A DNA stretch of 64,000 nucleotides, taken from positions 4,402,001 to 4,466,000 of the forward strand of contig NZ_CP107785.1 in NCBI RefSeq assembly GCF_036345915.1, given 5' to 3'. Positions 39,384 through 47,931 of the stretch are shown here, piece by piece (position 1 is the first letter of the stretch; every line of letters begins with the position of its first letter). The translations under genes and the position numbers were made by a program. Below the pieces are notes generated by a model. It made no database searches, was not told the origin of the DNA, and saw only the letters and a program-made list of their open reading frames with translations. The DNA comes from Nocardia sp. NBC_00565 (GTDB lineage: Bacteria > Actinomycetota > Actinomycetes > Mycobacteriales > Mycobacteriaceae).

Positions 39384-40109
39384 TCAGGCGTGGGCGGCGC
39401 CAGCGACCGGAACCGCGCAGCCGTCCGGGCCGCAGATCGCCGCGTCGCTCTCGGCAACGACAACGATTGGATGGGTCTCGTCCCAGACCTGGCGCAGGAT
39501 GCCGAGCAAAGTGTCGGTGTCCTGCGCTCCGGCAACGGCGTACCGGCCGTCGACCACGATGAACGGCGCGCCGGTGGCCCCCAGACGCTGCCCCAGTTCC
39601 AGCTCGTCCTGCACCTGCTGCCGGAAACGGCCCTCGGTGAGCACGCGCCGGGTCTCCTCGCGCTCCAAGCCGATCTCGTCGGCCAAGTCGAGCAGCTCGT
39701 CGAGGCCGAAGATGGGCCGAGCCGCACCGAAGTAGGCCCGGAAGATCGTGTCCCACGCGAGGCGGTTCTTGCCCTCCACCGAGGCGTGGGCAAGCAACTC
39801 ATGGGCGAGCCGGGTATTGCCGACCTCGTTCTCCAGCACCCGGTAGGGGCTCAGGCCCTCCCGCTCGGCCATCGCCTCGATCTTGCCGGTCGTCGCCTCC
39901 AGGCGGGCGCCGGCCAGGCCGTAGTTGCGCAGCGTGGCCTCGCGCACGGTGATGATGCTGCCGACCGGGTAACGGTCGCTCAGCGGGAACGAGCGGTGGA
40001 CCACTTCCACCTCGTCGCCGTGCTCGAACCGCTGCACGGCGCGGTCCAGACGGTGGCTGCCCAGACCACACCAGGGGCAGGTGATCTCGGACCAGATCTC
40101 GACCTTCAT
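39384..40109 (-). CDS. FrnE-like DsbA-family oxidoreductase
   Basis: 241 residues from the ATG at 40109, with GGAGGTGCG upstream. Thioredoxin fold with CPWC active site at residues 11-14 and the FrnE-type helical insert; GATGAPFIVVDGRYAVAGAQ is the cis-Pro region. FrnE proteins are cytoplasmic disulfide isomerases linked to polyketide pathways and oxidative stress. Divergent from the HxlR regulator. Confidence 0.9.
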   Translation of the reverse strand: MKVEIWSEITCPWCGLGSHRLDRAVQRFEHGDEVEVVHRSFPLSDRYPVGSIITVREATLRNYGLAGARLEATTGKIEAMAEREGLSPYRVLENEVGNTRLAHELLAHASVEGKNRLAWDTIFRAYFGAARPIFGLDELLDLADEIGLEREETRRVLTEGRFRQQVQDELELGQRLGATGAPFIVVDGRYAVAGAQDTDTLLGILRQVWDETHPIVVVAESDAAICGPDGCAVPVAGAAHA

Positions 40110-40126
40110 GACGCACCTCCAATTCC

Positions 40127-40141
40127 TACGATTTGTGCGTA
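40127..40141. promoter_or_regulatory. Possible HxlR operator
   Basis: TACG-N7-CGTA inverted repeat in the 96-base divergent region between frnE-like and hxlR-like genes. Short arms make this tentative. Confidence 0.3.
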
Positions 40142-40205
40142 GCGCCATGATGGACCAATATGGAAGGCCGTACAAAAGGCACATTGATGTCTGTGCCGGA
40201 GGGAA

Positions 40206-40616
40206 ATGTGCGCCATGGACACCGCAGACCGACCCGATGCCCCAGTAGGCCGGGGGCCGTGCGCCGCCATCCCCGCTGAGCAGATGGACTTCGTCCGGCA
40301 GATCTTGGACCGGGTCGGCGACAAGTGGAGCATGCTGGTGATCGCCACACTGGAGGCTGGCCCCCTGCGCTACACCGACCTGCAGCGCGAAGTCCCTGGC
40401 ATCTCCCAGCGGATGCTCACCCTCACCGTGCGCCAACTCCAGCAGGACGGCTTGGTGACCCGAACCGCCTACGCCGAGGTGCCGCCGCGTGTGGAATACG
40501 CCCTCACTCCCCTGGGCCACAGCCTCCACCAGATCGTCACGTCCTTGATCACCTGGGTTGCAGACCACCATGGCCAGATCCGCGAACACCGGGCCCACAT
40601 CGCCACCGCACCCTGA
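40206..40616 (+). CDS. HxlR-family transcriptional regulator
   Basis: 136 residues. Winged helix with the family opening (CAAIPAEQMDFVRQILDRVG, DKWSMLVIATLEAGP) and wing (RTAYAEVPPRVEYALTPLG). Cys18 is a possible redox sensor residue. GGAGGG sits very close to the ATG at 40206 and 11 bases before a second ATG at 40215, so either may start translation. Probably controls the divergent FrnE-SDR-DoxX genes. Confidence 0.9.
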   Translation: MCAMDTADRPDAPVGRGPCAAIPAEQMDFVRQILDRVGDKWSMLVIATLEAGPLRYTDLQREVPGISQRMLTLTVRQLQQDGLVTRTAYAEVPPRVEYALTPLGHSLHQIVTSLITWVADHHGQIREHRAHIATAP

Positions 40617-40744
40617 TATCCGATCGGTCGGTTGTTTGGGGACGCGACGGCGGCTCGAGTGGTTGGTGTCGTTGCGGATCGCGCTGTCCACCAGCCCTGA
40701 ACATCGGCAGAGGCAGCTTGGTCCATGGCATCAAGATCAGAAGC

Positions 40745-40774
40745 TGTTCCGTTAGCCGACCGGTGAACGGAACA
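40745..40774. repeat. Inverted repeat TGTTCCGTT/AACGGAACA
   Basis: Nine-base perfect arms around 12 bases in the non-coding stretch after the HxlR gene; could be a terminator or the end of a lost element. Confidence 0.5.
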
Positions 40775-40789
40775 CCCCGCGTCCCAGCT

Positions 40790-41120
40790 TCCGGCCCGGC
40801 CTGACACTGCTCGACCCGTTCGATGAGATCCTCCGGATCCGCCGTCGACCACTCCTCATCGCGTGTACTCGGAATCAAAAGGGTCCGTCGCCCTGGCGGA
40901 GCGCCGGCATAACGTCCACAGTGAACGCGTCGTCCTGTTCTGGCGGATCGATGAAGCACTTAACCGCTCGGTTACGAATGTTTGCTTGTCGCACCAACTT
41001 TGCGTCGCTGCCTGCGGTGATACCGAGCATCGCGGTGACGTCATCTTGAACGCGCCCCAAGGCCTTCTCGGAGGATTCTCCGGGAACGCCCCAGCCCGGA
41101 ACCGTCCCCGGGTCGAAAGA
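40790..41120 (-). pseudogene. SMODS/CD-NTase-like nucleotidyltransferase remnant
   Basis: The minus strand encodes ALGRVQDDVTAMLGITAGSD, NIRNRAVKCFIDPPEQDD and AFTVDVMPALRQGDGPF, then after a one-base frameshift in a T-run LIPSTRDEEWSTADPEDLIE. This is the second half of the nucleotidyltransferase core of SMODS/cGAS-DncV-like enzymes (FxVDVxPA followed by IP and W-x-DP). The N-terminal GS motif and the C-terminal helical half are gone. Intact relatives make signalling nucleotides in CBASS anti-phage systems. Confidence 0.6.
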
Positions 41121-41144
41121 CGGTGGAGCCCGCGCCCTGTGGCT

Positions 41145-41909
41145 CTACCAAGCGGTCGCGCCGCCGTCGACCGGGTAGTTGGCGCCTGTGATGTAAGACG
41201 CCCGGTCAGAAGCGATGAAGGCCGCGAGCTCCGCGACTTCCGCGGGTTGACCGAAGCGCTCGAGAAGCGTCTTTTTGGTTATCGCGTCCCGGGCGGCCTG
41301 GTTGTCGCCGAGGTCGCGGTCGCTGGCCGGGGTCAGGAAAGGCCCGGGACTGATCGCCACCGCACGGATCCCATAGCGTGCGCCTTCAAGCGCTAATTGT
41401 CGCGTCATGGCGATGACGCCAGCTTTGGCTGCGGCGTGCCCGACTATCGGGGGGATCTCTGCGGCGATCATGCCTGCCACGGACGCGACGTTGATGATGA
41501 CACCGCCACCGCGCCGGACCAGGTGCGGCCATGCGAACTTCGACACGAAGAAGGGAATGTCGAGTTCGCCAGTTATGGTCGCCCGCCAGTCATCGATAGA
41601 GAAATCGGGCATCGGGCCGAAGTATTGTATGGCCGCGTTGTTGCAGACGACGTCGAGCGCGCCGTAGGCGGCGACGGCATCCTCAACCATCTTCCGCGCC
41701 TGTTCGGGGTCGGTGAGATCGATCGGCGCGATGCCAGTCATCTCACCACCGGCGCGACGTATGAGTTCGACCGTCTCGTTGTTGGCATCAACCTTGATGT
41801 CGCACCCGACAACCTTTGCGCCTTCTCGCGCAAAGGTCTGCGCCGCGACGCGGCCGAGACCTCCTCCGGCGCCGGTGATCAGCACAACCTTGTTGTCAAG
41901 TATTCCCAT
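41145..41909 (-). CDS. SDR-family oxidoreductase with His in place of catalytic Tyr
   Basis: 254 residues. Classical SDR: cofactor loop TGAGGGLGR (12-20), NNAA (90-93), catalytic Ser143 in NVASVAG, and C-terminal ITGANYPVDGG. The YxxxK motif reads HAAAK (His158, Lys162). Related sequences with HxxxK occur in some SDR subfamilies as I recall, so this may not mean inactivity. Start ATG 41909 follows AGGAGG. Confidence 0.88.
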   Translation of the reverse strand: MGILDNKVVLITGAGGGLGRVAAQTFAREGAKVVGCDIKVDANNETVELIRRAGGEMTGIAPIDLTDPEQARKMVEDAVAAYGALDVVCNNAAIQYFGPMPDFSIDDWRATITGELDIPFFVSKFAWPHLVRRGGGVIINVASVAGMIAAEIPPIVGHAAAKAGVIAMTRQLALEGARYGIRAVAISPGPFLTPASDRDLGDNQAARDAITKKTLLERFGQPAEVAELAAFIASDRASYITGANYPVDGGATAW

Positions 41910-42034
41910 AGCTACCTCCTGGTCTCAACTGTGTCACCCCAGACGGGTGCTCCTGCAGGGCCTTGCCGATCGGCGTTGCGCAGGGTCGCTCGGACGAAAT
42001 CTCCTCGTGATATTTCGTCACGGTGTCGCCCCTG

Positions 42035-42180
42035 CTACGGCAGCACAACGATCTTGCCGTTGAGGAGCCCTGTGTTGCTGGCGTCAAGCGCAGTTGCAGT
42101 TTGGGCGAGCGGGAACGTGCGCCAGATGGGGACGCGCAGCCGACGCTGCTCTATGGTCGGTTCGGGGAACTCGGACGGGA
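42035..42180 (-). pseudogene. Zinc/quinone alcohol dehydrogenase C-terminal remnant
   Basis: The minus strand ends with LRVPIWRTFPLAQTATALDA and TGLLNGKIVVLP followed by TAG at 42035-42037, the usual C-terminus of medium-chain NADPH:quinone reductases. Nothing upstream continues it; the NmrA-like gene abuts instead. Confidence 0.65.
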
Positions 42181-42182
42181 AG

Positions 42183-43160
42183 TCAGTCGAGCGGGATCTC
42201 GTTCTTGTGCTGGGTCAGCCAGGTGTCGAGCGGTTGGAGTTCGGGGTTGAGCTCGCGGACCAGGTCGAGGTTGCGGACGCCGGTGAAGTATTCCGACGCA
42301 TCGGAATAGAACTGGAACATGTTAGCGAGTTCGACGGCGATGGGCTGCCCGGACGCCCGCATCGCGTCGGTGGTCAACGGTCGGTAGATGACGTTCTCGC
42401 CGAGGGCCGCGGTGAACGTCGCGGCGAGTTCCTCTCCGGTGGCGTGGGTGCCCGCGATGCTGACCGTCTTGCCGATGAATTCATCACCGCGACGAAAGAC
42501 ACCGAGCGCGGTCTTCCCGATGTCCTCGGACGCGATGAGCGCCAGCTTCTTGTCGGCCATCGGGAGGGTCAGGACCAGCTCGCCGTTGTCGTTGCGGTGC
42601 GGGCCTTGCCCTTGGAGGAAAGCCTCGTAGTAGAAGGTGGTCTGCAGGAAGGTGGTCGGCACTCCGAGCGCCGTGAAGAACGCGTTCGCTTCACCCTTGG
42701 CGTCGAAATGCGGGACCTTGTAGTTGCCCAGTGCGTCCGGGACGTCAATGCCCAGGCGCTCGAAGTGCGGCCGGGTGTCCTCGAGGGTGGACCACACTAC
42801 GTGCTGTAGTTCGGCGTGCTTGGCGGCCCTGGCTGCTGCGGCGGCCTGGTCGAGTTCCATCTGGGCGCGGGTGCGGGCGTTCTCCTGTTCCGGTGTCCGC
42901 TGCGCCCAGAAGTTGGTGACCACATAGGCGCCGTATGCGCCGTCGAAAGCCTTGCGCAGGCTGGTCTCGTCGTCGAGGTCTGCCTCGATGACCTCAGCCC
43001 CTTGGGAGGCGAGTTCACACGCCCGGCCCGAGTCGGCGTTCGTGGTTAGAGCGCGCGCGGTGAAAGGACCCTCTGGGTCGGCGAGGATTGCCCTGACCAG
43101 GCCGCCGCCCTGCGCGCCGGTCGCGCCGACTACGGCAATGATTTTCTTGTCGGTCATCAT
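42183..43160 (-). CDS. NmrA-family NAD(P)-binding protein
   Basis: 325 residues (ATGATG start). VVGATGAQGGGLVRAILADP is the cofactor loop; the rest fits NmrA/HSCARG-like redox sensors and reductases (GAYVVTNFWAQRTPEQE, KVPHFDAKGEANAFF, TTFYYEAFL). Catalytic status uncertain. It lies 56 bases downstream of the TetR gene in the same direction. Confidence 0.88.
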   Translation of the reverse strand: MMTDKKIIAVVGATGAQGGGLVRAILADPEGPFTARALTTNADSGRACELASQGAEVIEADLDDETSLRKAFDGAYGAYVVTNFWAQRTPEQENARTRAQMELDQAAAAARAAKHAELQHVVWSTLEDTRPHFERLGIDVPDALGNYKVPHFDAKGEANAFFTALGVPTTFLQTTFYYEAFLQGQGPHRNDNGELVLTLPMADKKLALIASEDIGKTALGVFRRGDEFIGKTVSIAGTHATGEELAATFTAALGENVIYRPLTTDAMRASGQPIAVELANMFQFYSDASEYFTGVRNLDLVRELNPELQPLDTWLTQHKNEIPLD

Positions 43161-43216
43161 CTACTCCTTTGGTGATTCTTGGGAATTGCTTCGACGAATC
43201 GAAGTCCTGGTCTCGC

Positions 43217-43855
43217 CTAGGCGAGCAGGTCTGGGATGAGCCGGCCCAGTAGGTCGGCGAGGTGGGCGTCGAATTGTTGCGGTGACCAGCCCCGGATCTG
43301 CACGAGGAGGTGGTGGACTTCGGGGCCGGCGAGGGCGAAGACGAGGTCGGCGGCTTCCTCCCGGCTGAGATCGGGACGCAGACCGTCCTGGCCGGCGAGG
43401 ACGTCCACGACGCGGACGGCGGTGGCCCGGCGCCATTCCAGGAGGTCGCGGGCCAGACCGGCGATCTCCTCGTCGGCGCGGGCGCCTTCGCGCACCACCC
43501 GCTCGAACGGCTCCACCCGCGGCAGGGACACCGACAGCAGGGTCACCAGTCGCCGGACCCGCTGCCTTTGATCGGGATGGCCGGCGATGTCGGGCCAGGC
43601 TTCCGGGTGCTCGGGGTCGGGCAGGGCACTGGCCATGGCCTCGTCGATGAGCGCGGAGAGCACCGCCCGCTTGGTTCCGAAGACGGCGTAGACCGTGGCC
43701 GGCGCAACGGCGGCGGCGGCGGCGATGAGTTTCACGGTGGTCGCCGTCCATCCCCCGTCGATGAACTGCGCCCGCGCCGCGTCCAGGATCCGTCGCCGGG
43801 TGGCTCGAGCCTGTTCGACGCGAAGCGGTGACGAGTACGTGCGGTTCATATTCAA
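43217..43855 (-). CDS. TetR-family transcriptional regulator
   Basis: 212 residues. N-terminal HTH: RRRILDAARAQFIDGGWTAT, TVKLIAAAAAVAPATVYAVF, GTKRAVLSALIDEAM. The remainder is a helical ligand domain. It likely controls the NmrA-like gene downstream and once controlled the divergent luciferase-like gene, now broken. Confidence 0.88.
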   Translation of the reverse strand: MNMNRTYSSPLRVEQARATRRRILDAARAQFIDGGWTATTVKLIAAAAAVAPATVYAVFGTKRAVLSALIDEAMASALPDPEHPEAWPDIAGHPDQRQRVRRLVTLLSVSLPRVEPFERVVREGARADEEIAGLARDLLEWRRATAVRVVDVLAGQDGLRPDLSREEAADLVFALAGPEVHHLLVQIRGWSPQQFDAHLADLLGRLIPDLLA

Positions 43856-43965
43856 CAGAGTAGTACTTGAATGAATATGCTGTAACTAGATCGGATAGCG
43901 CCGTTTCGGACGGCGACCCAGATGCACTGACCAGGGCACCGACAATCAATCGCGGAGGTTCCGCA

Positions 43966-44330
43966 ATGATCCGCAATGAAGTCGTCGGGTCCGCCCGGCA
44001 ACGCCTGGGGCCGTCGGGGTGTGGTTGCTCGCGATATCACCGGTACCGATCGACCAGGAGCGGCAGGCGGTCCGCCGGATCGACAAGCTTGGCTACGGCT
44101 CGATTTGGCGCGGAGAGGGATTAGGCGGCAAAGATGCCTTCGCCCACCAATCGTTGTTGTTGGCGGCGACCGAGCGGATCGTGACCGGCACCGGGATAGC
44201 CAACCTGTGGGCACGCCACCCGGCCACCATGCAAGGAGGAGCGGCCACCCTGGGCGCCGCCTACCCCGGCCGGTTCGTCCACGGCATCGGCATCAGCCAC
44301 GCCCCGATGGTCGAGGCGAGCGTCGAGCCG
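43966..44330 (+). pseudogene. LLM-class F420-dependent oxidoreductase remnant
   Basis: Starts with a good site (CGGAGG before ATG 43966, MIRNEVVGSARQRLGPSG), then shifts frame at a GGGG run near 44016 into WLLAISPVPIDQERQAVRRI, GYGSIWRGEGLGGKDAFAHQ and GRFVHGIGISHAPMVEAS, typical of luciferase-like F420 enzymes. It breaks off about 44320, where integrase-like sequence begins. One missing G would restore the frame. Confidence 0.8.
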
Positions 44331-44340
44331 AGGAATACCG

Positions 44341-44778
44341 CACATTCCGAATACGTCCACTCCACCAGTACTGAAACACCTTCGTCGCGGCGCCGTGCGC
44401 ACCTACCTCGACAGCCGCGGGCACCCCTACCGATGGACGGTGACCAGCCGAGCGTTCAAGGGCGAATCCGACCCCGCTGGAATCGAGGCGACCTGGATCA
44501 TCGGAGAACCGGGCTCGCGCGCGATCGCAGTACTGGAGAAATTGCAGGGCCCCGGCATCGACATCCTGTTCCGCCACCTCAACCACCGCAATAACAAGAT
44601 CGTCCCAGCGATGTCGATCCAGAGAACGAACAGCCTCATCAACGAGGTCGTCAACTGGGTCAACACCTATTGCGCCGAGCACGGCAGGACCGACGGAATC
44701 CCACAGATTGCGAGCGCAACCTGGAAACTGACCACCCGGCAATTCCGTCGCACGTTCGCTTGTAAGTCGCAGAGTTGA
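44341..44778 (+). pseudogene. Large site-specific integrase fragment
   Basis: Open frame without start, reading VLKHLRRGAVRTYLDSRGHP, GPGIDILFRHLNHRNNKIVP and WKLTTRQFRRTFA. The last motif is typical of the catalytic region of long actinobacterial site-specific integrases; the gene stops before the final His/Tyr motifs. Truncated at both ends. Confidence 0.6.
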
Positions 44779-45027
44779 GATCGGGCCGCGAAGGCACAAG
44801 TCGTCGGCCTGAGTTGCTGATCGACGTCGAGGCAGGACATGAGGCGGACGCGGAATCCGGATGTCCAGCATCAGCAAGGTTGCATTGTGCAGGTGATCTG
44901 TGACATCGAATCCAGACGAAGGCCAACACCACCACGATCGAGCGGCATTTCGTACAGACGAATTCCGACACGCGCGCTCGGCCAGCCGACCACCGGTTCA
45001 CCGCACGTCTTCTACGTGCGGGGGGGG

Positions 45028-46339
45028 TGTCCCTATGGTTCCTCTCAAGCAGTGGCGGGCTGTGGAATTCGATAGGGCTGTTTGGTTTTGAGCATGGCGT
45101 AGATGACGTCGCAGCGGCGGCGGGCGAGGCAGATGAGGGCGGCGTTGTGCTTCTTGCCCTCGGCGCGTTTGCGGTCGTAGTAGGCGCGGCTGGCTGGGTC
45201 GTGCAGTGCGGCGAAGGCCGACAGGAACAAGGCGCGTTTGAGCTTGTGGTTGCCGGATCTGGCGGGGTGTTCGCCGCGGATGGAGCTGCCGGATCGGTGG
45301 GTGACCGGGGCGATGCCGGCGTAGGCGGCGAGGTGTCCGGCAGTGGCGAAGGCCGAGCCGTCTCCGACTTCGAGCAGGATGCGGGCGCCGGTCCTGACTC
45401 CGACGCCGGGCATCGAGGTCAGGACCTTGGAAAGAGGGTGGTCATCGAGCATCCTCTCGATGTCTTCGGCAAGGGTTTGTCGTTGCAGCAGAGTGGTTTT
45501 CAGTGAGTCTGCGAGTTTGGGGAGCACGATCTCCGCGGAGCGCGCGCCGGGAACGGTGACGGTCTGCTGGGGCAGCGCGGCCAGGATTTCCTCGACAAGG
45601 CGAGCACCCATGCGTGGGGCGTGCTTGACCGCGATGGCGGTCAGTTTGCGGCGTCCGGCGGCTTGGATACCGACCGGGCCGCCGCAGCGGGACAGGATCT
45701 CGAGTACTGCCGGGTGGGAGGTGCGTGGGCCCAGGACGCGTTCGAGGGCGGGATGGATGCTGGTGAGCAGTCCGCGGATGCGGTTGATGGTGCGGGTGGC
45801 TTCTCCGGCGAGGTCGTCGTCGAAGCCGACCAGGACACCGAGTTCGGTGAGGGCTTCGTCGCCGGTGTCGACCCGGCGCAGCGCATGCGGCATGGTGCGG
45901 GCAGCGTCGGCGATGATGAACGCGTCGCGGGCATCGGTTTTGGCTTGCCCGGGGTAGAGATCGGCGATGCGTCGCATCGCCAGGCCGGGCAGGTAAGCGA
46001 CGTCGTGGCCGCAGGCGCGGGCGACGGTGACGGGCAGGGCTCCGATGGTGTTGGGCTGATCGACCACGATCAGTAGTGGGCCGCGGGTGGCGAGCCGATC
46101 GAAGACCGCGCGCAGCTTGGTCTGGTCGTTCGGTAATGCCTTGTCGTACAACCGTTTTCCGGCCGGATCGAGCCCGACCGCATGATGTTCGCCCTTACCA
46201 ACGTCAACGCCGCAGTACACGGCATACGCCTGTGCCAATCGTCGTTCCTTCGTCGCGTCGAACCCGCACGGCCGCCCGATCTGGCGTCAACGCCCGGCAC
46301 CCACGTTACGAAGAGACCTACGCTCGGCCCTGTCCCTAT
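45028..46339 (-). mobile_element. IS110-family insertion sequence (proposed limits)
   Basis: The 9-base string TGTCCCTAT occurs at 45028-45036 and 46331-46339, flanking the transposase gene about 1.3 kb apart, a normal IS110 length. IS110 elements lack terminal inverted repeats and target duplications but share short core sequences at both ends. A hairpin (CCGCACG/CGTGCGG, 45001-45021) lies just outside the right limit. The true left end may lie further out, near the 46432-46453 hairpin. Confidence 0.45.
45045..46238 (-). CDS. IS110-family transposase (DEDD recombinase)
   Basis: 397 residues, full length for the IS900/IS1110 branch. N-terminal RuvC-like DEDD domain: VYCGVDVGKGEHHAVGLD with Asp12, LLIVVDQP, and YPGQAKTDARDAFIIA. 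C-terminal Transposase_20 domain with SMPGVGVRTGARILLEVGDG, GHLAAYAGIAPVTHRSGSS and the catalytic-Ser segment. No interruption seen, so it may be active. Inserted between an integrase fragment and the terpenoid cluster. Confidence 0.95.
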   Translation of the reverse strand: MAQAYAVYCGVDVGKGEHHAVGLDPAGKRLYDKALPNDQTKLRAVFDRLATRGPLLIVVDQPNTIGALPVTVARACGHDVAYLPGLAMRRIADLYPGQAKTDARDAFIIADAARTMPHALRRVDTGDEALTELGVLVGFDDDLAGEATRTINRIRGLLTSIHPALERVLGPRTSHPAVLEILSRCGGPVGIQAAGRRKLTAIAVKHAPRMGARLVEEILAALPQQTVTVPGARSAEIVLPKLADSLKTTLLQRQTLAEDIERMLDDHPLSKVLTSMPGVGVRTGARILLEVGDGSAFATAGHLAAYAGIAPVTHRSGSSIRGEHPARSGNHKLKRALFLSAFAALHDPASRAYYDRKRAEGKKHNAALICLARRRCDVIYAMLKTKQPYRIPQPATA

Positions 46340-46460
46340 CAGCGGTCCGTCGACGCCACCAGAACCCGGCGACACCACCCCCCGGATCATGCGAAAGACA
46401 GGGGCAAGAAGTCATACCGGGCCTGGCGACCGTGGCCCTGGTTGCAGGGCCACGAAGAAG
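46239..46460 (-). ncRNA. Candidate IS110 bridge-RNA region
   Basis: The ~220 bases upstream of the transposase start have no gene and correspond to the position where IS110-group elements encode the bridge RNA that pairs with donor and target DNA. A perfect hairpin (46432-46453) lies at its far edge. Placement rests on family knowledge; I could not fold it. Confidence 0.35.
46432..46453. repeat. Perfect hairpin GTGGCCCTG-GTTG-CAGGGCCAC
   Basis: Nine-base-pair stem with a four-base loop upstream of the IS110 transposase; could belong to the element's left end or be a terminator. Confidence 0.7.
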
Positions 46461-46714
46461 GTAACGGGTGAGGAGCAGTCGCGAGAAGAGTCACGGGGTT
46501 GGGTGCGGTGTAGAGCGGTTCACGTCGTAGCGCAACGCATCCCAGTCCCTAGCGTGTGGCCGGCCGGAGGGTGTTACGGCTCAAACGGCATTCTCCCCGC
46601 TGAATCTCGTTCCGCGCGTTGGGCCGGAAACCATCCTTGAATCCACAGTGCGGGCGTGAATGCAGGGGTACAGTCGAATTCCCTTGCGTAACAGCCGATC
46701 TTAGGTGCGTGTTC

Positions 46715-47671
46715 ATGCGGACGTGGCGACGTTGTCTGGATTCGGCAGGTGTGCGGGGCGACACGGCGCGCGCCGATTTTTCGGCTGCAGCACGGTATAC
46801 CCTGCGCAAGCATTTCGAGGGCTGGGGGCCGATGCAGGTCTTGGCTCCGCCGGAGAGCCTGCCGCACATAGCCGCCGCGGTGGCGTTGGCGCGCTACACC
46901 GATGACCTCTGCGACAGTGGCCCTGTCGAGGGGCGGACACAGCGGTTCGAGGAATGGGCCGACCATGTGGGTACGGCGCTGGATACCGGCAGTTCGGAGC
47001 ATCGGCTGGTACGTGCGTATCTGCACTCCGCCGATCTGCTGAACCTGTCCCGCACGTGGATCGACGCGTATATAGCGGGCACTCGCGCCGACCTGGAGTT
47101 TCCCGGATTCGCTCAGGAAGCGGACTTCCAGCGTTACGTCGATACGGTTTCGCTGCCGTCTTTCATGCTCGGTATCGAGGTTGTCCCGCGCCTGGTCCCG
47201 GAGCAATCCTTCATATCCTCGGTCCGCTTGCTCTCGGAAGGGTCGCAGCGGGCGGACCACCTCACCGACGTGTTCGAGGACCTGCGCGGCGGGCGGCTGT
47301 ACCTTCCGGTTTCCGACCTCGACCGACACAGGGCGACGCGTGCGGACCTGGAACAGGGACTGGACACCGCTGGAGTGCGGACGTTGCTATCGGCCACAGC
47401 GCATTCCGCGCGTGCCTCACTCGTGGAGGGCGAACGGGTCCTCGGTGAAGTCGCCCCTGAATACCGCCCGGTGTTTCGTTTTGTGATCGGCGTGTTCCAC
47501 AAGCGTCTGGACGACGTCGAGTCTCGCGGGGTCGCCATCATCCGCCGCCCCTACCACGACGGGAAGGTGACGGGCCTGCGCCTGCTGGCCCGTTCTCGTC
47601 GTATGGGCGCCTCGACAAAAGCCCTGCCTGGTTACGCGGGATCGGACCCTCCGGCGGCGCAGCCGTCGTGA
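46715..47671 (+). CDS. Squalene/phytoene synthase-family protein
   Basis: 318 residues from the ATG at 46715. Head-to-head prenyl synthase fold: first Asp-rich motif YTDDLCD (Asp63, Asp64, Asp67) and second DHLTDVFEDLRGGRLYLP (Asp181, Asp185, Asp189) for Mg-diphosphate binding. Both are intact, so activity on farnesyl- or geranylgeranyl-diphosphate is plausible. It converges on the flavoprotein and terpene synthase genes and likely belongs to the same pathway. Confidence 0.85.
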   Translation: MRTWRRCLDSAGVRGDTARADFSAAARYTLRKHFEGWGPMQVLAPPESLPHIAAAVALARYTDDLCDSGPVEGRTQRFEEWADHVGTALDTGSSEHRLVRAYLHSADLLNLSRTWIDAYIAGTRADLEFPGFAQEADFQRYVDTVSLPSFMLGIEVVPRLVPEQSFISSVRLLSEGSQRADHLTDVFEDLRGGRLYLPVSDLDRHRATRADLEQGLDTAGVRTLLSATAHSARASLVEGERVLGEVAPEYRPVFRFVIGVFHKRLDDVESRGVAIIRRPYHDGKVTGLRLLARSRRMGASTKALPGYAGSDPPAAQPS

Positions 47672-47931
47672 GCTGCCAGCAACCGCGGCTGCTGCACCAC
47701 TTGGGTTGCAGAGAAGAGGCCGCTGCGGCCGGAGCTCTAATTCGATGGGCGTCAGAAACAGTTCAGTGATGTGCATTTGGGCTGGGGTCAACGTAAAGAA
47801 TCAACTGTTGCGGTGTCGCTGCAGTTGCACATCGCCTGAGGTTATATCCGGGCCTGCCGGGCCAACGCCTAACGCCGCTGCCGTTCGTTCAGGTGCGGCG
47901 GCACCACCTCGAGTACCAGCAACCAAGTGGG

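Noticed and set aside
40875..41060. Independent small gene of 61 codons
   Set aside because: It is the pre-frameshift half of the SMODS-like remnant, with no proper start.
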